Of a stretch of DNA of 64,000 nucleotides, positions 57,876 through 64,000 are shown piece by piece. The translations under genes and the position numbers were made by a program. Below the pieces are notes generated by a model that was given only the letters and a program-made list of their open reading frames with translations, was not told where the DNA came from and made no database searches. Source of the stretch: Dichetophora obliterata (lineage: Eukaryota; Arthropoda; Insecta; Diptera; Sciomyzidae); assembly GCA_963920525.1 (NCBI GenBank), contig OY986436.1:80073630-80137629 (forward strand), written 5' to 3'. How positions within the stretch are numbered: the first letter of the stretch is position 1; each line of letters begins with the position of its first letter.

Positions 57876-58600
57876 GAGCATATAATTTTTTCGAACATTT
57901 TTGGAATAGCCGATAATATGGCGATTCCTCTATAATTTTCAACAGTCCTTTTATCGCCATTTTTATATTTTGGTGTTAGGTGTGATATCTTCCAATACGA
58001 CGGAAAAGATATTTGGAGCAGGGATTTGTTAAATATTATATATAAAAGCATGATAAGTGAGTCTAAATATCGGACTAGTAACTACGGGGGTAACAGGTCT
58101 AGGCCGGGTCCTTTATTTGGATCAATTTCTTTAATCCCATTGGATATTTCAACACGCGTTAGTTGGAAATGATTAATTATAGGGTGTACTCCTTAAAAGG
58201 GAGGGGGACCAAAGGTATTACTTGTTAAGACACAGAAAACCTCTTTAAAATAGCCTGCATATAAGTTGCTGATTTCATGAGGGTTGGAGGAATCGACATT
58301 ACCTTTATACATAGAAAATGGATAGCCGCTAGATTTTCGCTTCATGTAAACGAAGTCAAAAAATTTTTGTGGCTCTTGGACAATTTTCTTTCTAATAAGG
58401 TTATTGTACAACTTGTACGCTTCTTCTGACTTGGTAGAGAAATCTTTGGATAGCTCGTCAGATCTTAGCTTCAGTTCATTCCCTACATTATCAGTGGTTT
58501 TGAGAAGTTTGTAAATTTTGTTTCTCTGGCTCCTCAAAAATCTGAAATTTTTGTCTAGCCATGGCTCCGAAAGCTTATTCTTTTTCTTTATTTTTGGCAC
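57876..58600 (-). pseudogene. LINE linker and N-terminal reverse transcriptase
   Basis: Minus-strand frames: SEPWLDKNFRFLRSQRNKIY and RKKIVQEPQKFFDFVYMKRK in the linker, then, after breaks, WKISHLTPKYKNGDKRTVEN and YRGIAILSAIPKMFEKIIC (fingers). The frame stops at the LTR insertion and resumes at 52402. Confidence 0.75.
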
Positions 58601-58933
58601 ATAATTTTCGATAGCAGCAAAAATGTGCTGATAAAATCTTGAGACAGCGCTGTCTAAATCTATGTTGGATAGAATATTATTCCAGTTAAGAGCATTTAGA
58701 TAACATTTTATACTTTCGTAATCGGCGTTGAGTTAATCGCACGCAATGGAGTTATGATAAGACGGGGTAAAAATTATGTCGTTAGCAGAGAAAATAACTG
58801 TTAAGGCTATATAGTGAACAGTGTAAGTAAATAAATTTTCTGCTTCAGTGCATGGGCTAACCTTCACTTCATTGTACGAGTTTGTAAAGATAAGGTCCAA
58901 CCATCTGCCATTTTTATTTTGTTCAAAAGAAAC

Positions 58934-59478
58934 TTATTGCAAATCATTGCCATAAAAGGTACTAAATAATGAGAAATCTGTGGCATTAGAAAGGTTGACA
59001 GGAAGAAGATAGTTGTCATTTTCTACAAAACAGATATTTGGACGGTTGAAGTCACCAAGAATAACAACCTTATCTTCCTCTTTAAGAGTGGATGTAAAGG
59101 AGAACAGTGTTTCACATAGCTCGTTGTATGTTGTTTCACTTGAGCCGGGAGGAATGTTAACAAAACCTATGTACATAAAAAGACTATTTCTGAACAAACT
59201 TTAATTATGCTGTGATCAAAAAGTTTATGGGTATGCGTATCTATTAGCTCACTTGAAAGAGAATTGTGAGTTGCTATGAGAACGCCACCTCCTCTAGAAA
59301 GACCAGTTGAGGAGTAATACCGATCGTTTCTGAAGACAGTCCAATTACTGTCAAGAATTTCCTCATTATTGAAGGTATCATTTAGCCATGTCTCAGTGAA
59401 TACTAGAACATTGAAGTTGTTGGTCTTTACGCAATTTTTGAAGAAGGGAGACATGTTTAGTCCTAACGTGAACACCAT
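58934..59478 (-). pseudogene. LINE AP-like endonuclease
   Basis: Minus-strand frames contain NVLVFTETWLND (catalytic Glu), GLSRGGGVLIATHNSLSSEL, KVVILGDFNRPNI (Asp-x-Asn) and PPGSSETTYNELCETL. A frameshift near 59167-59197 divides it. It would nick target DNA to prime reverse transcription. Confidence 0.75.
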
Positions 59479-59739
59479 AGGTATCCAGATCCACCTTGAC
59501 TTGATCGATCGTCACGCCGAGTTGGTCGTGAAAACAAATAAATAAGTTAAGCAAGTCATCAACATCGGTAGGCAGACCTTCTTGCTGAATAAAAATTTAA
59601 AGATTAGTTTTGGCCTTGCCTTCAATGCATGTTGAATCAGAGGCTTTGTGCGTGTAGGCGAGATACAGATGAACGTTATTAAATACACTGCTCTCTCTAA
59701 GGCGGGAAAGGGCATATCTACTCTCAGTGTGCGCAAGAA

Positions 59740-60547
59740 TTTAACGTTAATTTGACTCTTGGTGGTAGTAGAGGGTCTAGAAATGACTTCGGACAGGCAG
59801 GTTGGTGCGAGGGCCCAATTATAATTGGATCAGATGGAGATGGGCTTAGAGTATGAGAGTGCGTGAAATTAGGATAGGAAGTACTGGGGATATTAGGTGT
59901 ATTTTTCATGTAGGGGGGGTCAGATTCAGGTTTAAGATTAAAAGAACTCGTTTAGATTTTGATGATTTTTGAACTTTGAAAACATTTGTTTTATAAGACC
60001 AGTTACAATCTGGCAAAGGTTTATAAGGGTTATAATTATTTGTACTAGCTATTGAACTAGAGTTATTGTTATGAGAATTATTATTATTATAATTATTATT
60101 AATAGAATTATTATTATTAGAATTATTATAAGAGCTAAAATTGGAATTAGGGACGGTACAAGGCTTAAAATTTAACGTAGAGTTAGAGTTTGGGTGTGAA
60201 TTGGATTTAAAGTTAGAGTTGAAAGGAGAGTTGTAATTAGAATTAAAATTGGAAATAGAATTAGAATTAGCATTATTTCTAGGCTTACTGGTAGTTTTTC
60301 TTGTGTAATTATTAGACTTGTTATTAGAATTAGAAAATCTGTTATTCTCGCTGCTACATGTACGTGTCATCGGCTTCTTTCCAGGCTTATCCATCCATTC
60401 GGAAATTATCCACTGGCCATGCAACACACTGTCTCCAGAAGAGTTCAGGGATTCAGTTGGGGTATTTAGATTAAAACTGCAAAATTTCCTGGCCTTGGGA
60501 GACATCTTCCGGCAGTTAGAAATTGCGATACCGGAGTAATTTCGCAT
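59740..60547 (-). pseudogene. LINE ORF1, Asn/Ser-rich
   Basis: The frame 60547-59906 holds SPKARKFCSFNLNTPTESLN and VLHGQWIISEWMDKPGKKP, then a long Asn/Ser low-complexity stretch, partly a TTA/AAT-type trinucleotide run near 60080-60130, then WSYKTNVFKVQKSSKSK. A second frame to about 59740 continues with Pro/Ser. By position it is ORF1 of the second LINE; no zinc knuckle was recognised. Confidence 0.6.
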
Positions 60548-60894
60548 CTAGGATACGCTTGGTTTAACTGCTACGCCCTTAATAAACAATGTAGTTTTAA
60601 AACTTTCGTTCACGCTCTTTAATTTTTTGATCCTGCTATCCCATTCGAATGATGTCCATGAGGTTTCGAACTGATGGATTAATTTGCGAGGTGCAGCGAC
60701 AGGATTAGCAGCTGGTAACTCATTTGGTTTAACAGAGAGAGAGGCCGGAGGTGGAGAAAAAGAAAGAGCCGAGGAAGAATGTGTAGCTGCTTATCAGTGC
60801 TTTTGATCTGTCAAATCCCCCATATACTAGATTTTTACACTGCGTCAAATCCAGGAAAAACCCACAAAACTCAAATTAACACTCATCATCTATA

Positions 60895-61150
60895 CGAAAC
60901 AATGTTTATACGCAATATGTCTAAGTTCGGTTTATCTGCAAAGCTGATAAGACTCTGAAAGATGTCTTTGAGCAAAACATGTAGCTCCGCCAAGGTGGAT
61001 AATGACCTCTCCGAATCATTTAATACCGAACGAGGTTTCAGACAAGACCATCTTACGATCTGTTCAACTCCACCATGTGGGGGATCTTACGAAAGGCCGG
61101 TGTGCATCGGAATGGCAAAATTTTCTGCAAAGGTGTTAAGCGACTTACAT
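60895..61150 (+). pseudogene. RTE-like reverse transcriptase fragment
   Basis: The + strand encodes FGLSAKLIRL, KMSLSKTCSSAKVDNDLSES and FNTERGFRQDHL, with a frameshift before KAGVHRNGKIFCKGV, the segment between palm motifs A and C. It is similar to, but clearly distinct from, 62640-62860 of the longer RTE copy (GRKKF-like: VTKRGFRQGDSLSCDFFN). It ends where the MITE starts. Confidence 0.7.
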
Positions 61151-61155
61151 ACATG

Positions 61156-61353
61156 GTAAAACTAGCCAAGGTAGTGTTGGGGCGGAGAGCCCGGAACCAA
61201 AATTATCAAAACTAAGTTGACAGCTCTTACAAAATCTGCAACAAATGAGAATGCAATGAGAAAGCAAGAATAGGCAAAATGGCTGAGTTTGACAGTTATG
61301 GTCACTTTGAAAGAGACGACATTCAGCCCTAACACTACCCTGTCTAGTTATAC
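61156..61353. mobile_element. ACTAGCCAAGGTAGTGTT MITE, complete copy
   Basis: The left end GTAAAACTAGCCAAGGTAGT and right end complement GTATAACTAGACAGGGTAGT are inverted repeats extending through GTTGGGGC. Length about 198 bp. The member at 33857-34454 shares termini and interior, and the insertion at 1043-1225 shares part of the interior. Confidence 0.8.
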
Positions 61354-61574
61354 TATGCTTATAATACATTTATACCGAAACTAAAACACGTTCTGTCGCT
61401 ATTGTGTTTTATCTCAGAACAAGACTGTTTACACCGCCTTTTTCAGGTTTTAGTTTGACGTTTATGCTTTCTTACTGTGCCATTTTTGCTTTTATTTTGT
61501 GTTTTAATGGTGTTTTATAATAAAACGCGCTGTGAGGTGTTTTAAATTTTATATGGTAAAACACTCAAAATATA

Positions 61575-63680
61575 ATATAAAATTTCGCCACTCGACTCTC
61601 ACTCCTGCTTCAAAGCACTCCTCCAATAGATGTTATATGCGCGCATTGGACACACATTTCCAACTCCATGCGTGCGGCTGCTGAAGAGGTGATTGGCTAC
61701 CACCGCCCTCGCCGAAACCAGTGGTACGACCAGGAGTGTCGCGACGCCACTGCAGAGAAAGACGCTGCCTACAAAGCCACCCTGCAGTCGGTTGTAACGC
61801 GCGCTGCTAAGGAGCGATACAAAGAAAAGAGGAGGGAAAAGAGACGTACTTTCAGGCGGAAAAAAAGAGAGGCAAAAAAGCGTGAACAGGAGAAGATTGA
61901 GATGTATGGTGACAGGAATGAGGCCCGAAAATTTTTCGAAAAAATAAGACGCCTTGCCGATGGTTTTAAAACCGAGGCCTCTTCCTGCAAGAATGAAAAC
62001 GGGAATCTAGTGACAGATGTCCAGAGTACACTGACTTTATGGAGGGAACACATCTCTAAGCTTCTAAATGGCGACGCTGACAACAATCCCGTCAATAGAG
62101 ATGATATTCCGGAAACCCCAATTTCGGATGACAGCATCGAGGTTCCGCTGCCCAACTATGATGAAGTTCTGACAGCTATAGCTCGGCTTAAAAATAACAA
62201 GGCTGCGGGAGCTGATGGCTTACCTGCTGAGCTGTTTAAGAACGGAGGCGAAGCTCTACTTAAATGCATTCACGAGCTTCTATGCAGAATATGGTCGGAA
62301 GAATGCATTCCGAATGATTGGAATCTCAGTGTGCTCTGCCCAATCCATAAGAAAGGCGATCCCACTATCTGTGCCAATTACCGTGGGATAAGCCTTCTTA
62401 ATATCGCATATAAGGTCCTGTCGAGCGTTTTATGTAAAAGATTGAAGCCCATTGTAAACAAACTGATCGGACCTTATCAGTGCGGCTTCAGACCTGGAAA
62501 GTCCACCATCGACCAGATTTTCACGCTACGACAAATCTTGGAGAAGACTCAAGAAAAACAAGTCGACACCCACCATCTTTTTGTCGACTACAAAGCCGCC
62601 TTTGACAGCCCAATAAGGAAGCACCTGTACTCCACCATGTCTGAATTTGGTATTCCTGCTAAACTAATACGACTTTGCAGGATGACACTGAGCAACACAA
62701 GCAGCGCAGTTAAAATCGGGAAGGAATTTGTTACCAAACGAGGTTTCAGACAAGGTGATTCCTTATCGTGCGACTTTTTCAACCTAATGATGGAAGAGAT
62801 CATAAGAGCTGCTGATCTGAGACGTAGTGGCACAATATTCTACAAGAGTGTTATGCTGCTTGCGTATGCTGATGACATCGATATCATTGGCCATAATACA
62901 CGCGAAGTCAGTGCAGCATTTTCCAGATTAGAAAGAGAGTCAAGTCGAATGGGTCTGGCAGTGAATGCAGATAAGACGAAATACTTGGTGTCAACAAACA
63001 AACAGTCCCAGCGTCTTGGAACCCACGTTACAGTTGACAATGCCTCCTTCGAGGTTGTGAAGGACTTCGTTTATCTGGGATCCAGCATAAACCCAACCAA
63101 CGATATCAGCATTGAGATCAAACGAAGAATAACTCTTGCCATCAGGTATTACTTTGGGCTCAGTAGGCCATTGAGAAGCAGAGCCCTCTCTCGATGAACG
63201 AAAATCACGCTCTATAAATCGCTCATCATGCCCGTCCTACTTTATGCATCACAAACCTGGACGCTGAGCAGTTCAGATGAAAAGACTTCACGAACATTCG
63301 AGAGAAAGATTCTTCGTAAGATCTACGGACCAATCAGCGTCAATGGCGAGTACCGAACACGATGGAATGATGAACTGTATGAGCTGTACGCTGACATCGA
63401 CATAGTCAAGCGCATAAAATCGAGCGGCTTCGCTGGCTTGGTCATGTTCAGCGCATGAAAGACGATGATCCAGTGAAGAAAACATTCGGTACCAAGCGGC
63501 GGTAAACGCAGAAGAGGACGACTGCATCTTCGTTGGAAAGACCAAGTAGAGGATAACATGACGAAGCTTGGAGTTTCCAACTGGGACCAGCAAGGGAGAT
63601 AAAAATGGCTGGCGAAAATTCTTAGATGAGGCCAAGACCGACATACGGTTGTAGCGCCAAATACGTAAGTAAGTAGGTAA
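61575..63680 (+). pseudogene. RTE-type LINE, 5'-truncated, reverse transcriptase mostly open
   Basis: A frame of 509 residues (61668-63197) covers the post-endonuclease linker (HRPRRNQWYDQECRDATAEK, a Lys/Arg-rich helix) and the polymerase: AADGLPAELFKNGGEALLKC-type start (from AAGADGLPAELFK), YRGISLLNIAYKVLSSVLC, QCGFRPGKSTIDQIFTLRQI, HHLFVDYKAAFDSP (motif A), RGFRQGDSLSCDFFNLMMEE (motif B) and LAYADDIDIIG (motif C). A CGA-to-TGA-type stop after RALSR at 63195, then a frameshift near 63425, break the C-terminus. (AAGT)n units near 63664 mark the 3' end. The endonuclease is absent. Confidence 0.85.
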
Positions 63681-63980
63681 ATGCTCACTTTTATGCATTC
63701 CGCCCAATGACAGAATATTTTTCGAATTGTACAACCATGTATTGTACAATAAAAAAATGCGACTCTGTGGTCATAATAGTTGATTTAAATTTATTGAACT
63801 GAATTTAAGTAGTTGTTTCATATCCATGTATTAACGGTTGCTAAAAATGTCCAAAAAACAACAAAAATTTTGACAAGAATGGAAAACACATGATTTTCTT
63901 TAGGCATGGGTTCGTGCACATTAAACTGACAAAACTAAGGAAACAATTAGTTTGAAAAAATTTCAAAGTTTGACCTGTTT

Positions 63981-64000
63981 TATATTGGGCAAGACTTGAA
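63981..64000 (+). mobile_element. Start of another AGACTTGAA-family element, cut by window end
   Basis: TATATTGGGCAAGACTTGAA matches the terminus of the nested TIR elements at 17738-18543. Confidence 0.6.

Larger units (their letters stand above)
50040..60880 (-). mobile_element. Second LINE, split by LTR and LOA-like insertions
   Basis: On minus, ORF1 (60547-59740), endonuclease (59478-58934), linker (58600-58193) and reverse transcriptase (58051-57876) continue beyond the LTR element at 52402-51205. Codons join across the GAGC duplication (FEKIICS then KLTFIKIHLL). The 3' end probably lies at 50040-50075, where minus reads (AATA)n-type tail repeats. Without the two insertions it is about 4.8 kb, near full length, but ORFs contain frameshifts. 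Confidence 0.75.

Noticed and set aside
60060..60320. Asn-rich protein as a host gene
   Set aside because: It is a low-complexity part of the LINE ORF1 frame, in order with endonuclease and reverse transcriptase of the same element.

Overview
The window is eukaryotic: AT-rich, with spliced genes, GT-AG introns of 58-178 bp and nested transposons. The gene set (TBC1D20, a COMMD protein) and the repeat types (micropia/mdg3-like LTR element, RTE, Jockey-like and LOA-like LINEs, mariner, hAT, Helitron) fit a dipteran fly, possibly a tephritid; the taxon is an inference. No tRNA, rRNA, CRISPR array or bacterial gene organisation was found.

Only two host genes are supported. A single-exon COMM-domain protein (COMMD8-like) lies on + at 21681-22307. 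A four-exon TBC1D20 gene, the Rab1 GAP of the endoplasmic reticulum, lies on - between 33585 and 32097 and reads open from start to stop.

Nearly everything else recognisable is mobile DNA, much of it nested. 1-1.5 kb: an old LINE ORF1 remnant carrying a small inverted-repeat insertion. 2-8.2 kb: a Helitron-like element with seven tandem ~140-bp units, interrupted by a 2.8-kb DNA transposon with 34-bp perfect terminal inverted repeats (TIRs), a TATA duplication and an uninterrupted three-exon transposase. This is the most intact and least familiar system here. 8.7-20.6 kb: MITEs, a dead mariner and a triply nested set of TIR elements. 22.5-31.9 kb: Helitron helicase remnant, a 2.3-kb foldback element, small MITEs and AT-rich DNA without recognised genes. 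33.8-36.4 kb: several TIR elements, including a hAT MITE with a perfect 8-bp duplication. 37.5-46.8 kb: a Jockey-like LINE on -, split by a 5.2-kb ZBED-type hAT element (duplication GTATGACG) that itself hosts further insertions. 49-50 kb: an RTE 3' fragment inside another repeat. 50.0-60.9 kb: a second LINE on -, split by a 5473-bp LTR retrotransposon (duplication GAGC) and by a LOA-like fragment with a 14-bp duplication. 60.9-63.7 kb: an RTE reverse-transcriptase fragment, a MITE and a longer RTE copy.

The target-site duplications give a relative order of insertion: LINEs are the oldest layer, LTR and hAT elements entered them later, and MITEs entered the hAT. All retroelement ORFs show stops, frameshifts or catalytic substitutions. 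The TATA-flanked transposon is the only element here whose coding frame looks intact from start to stop.
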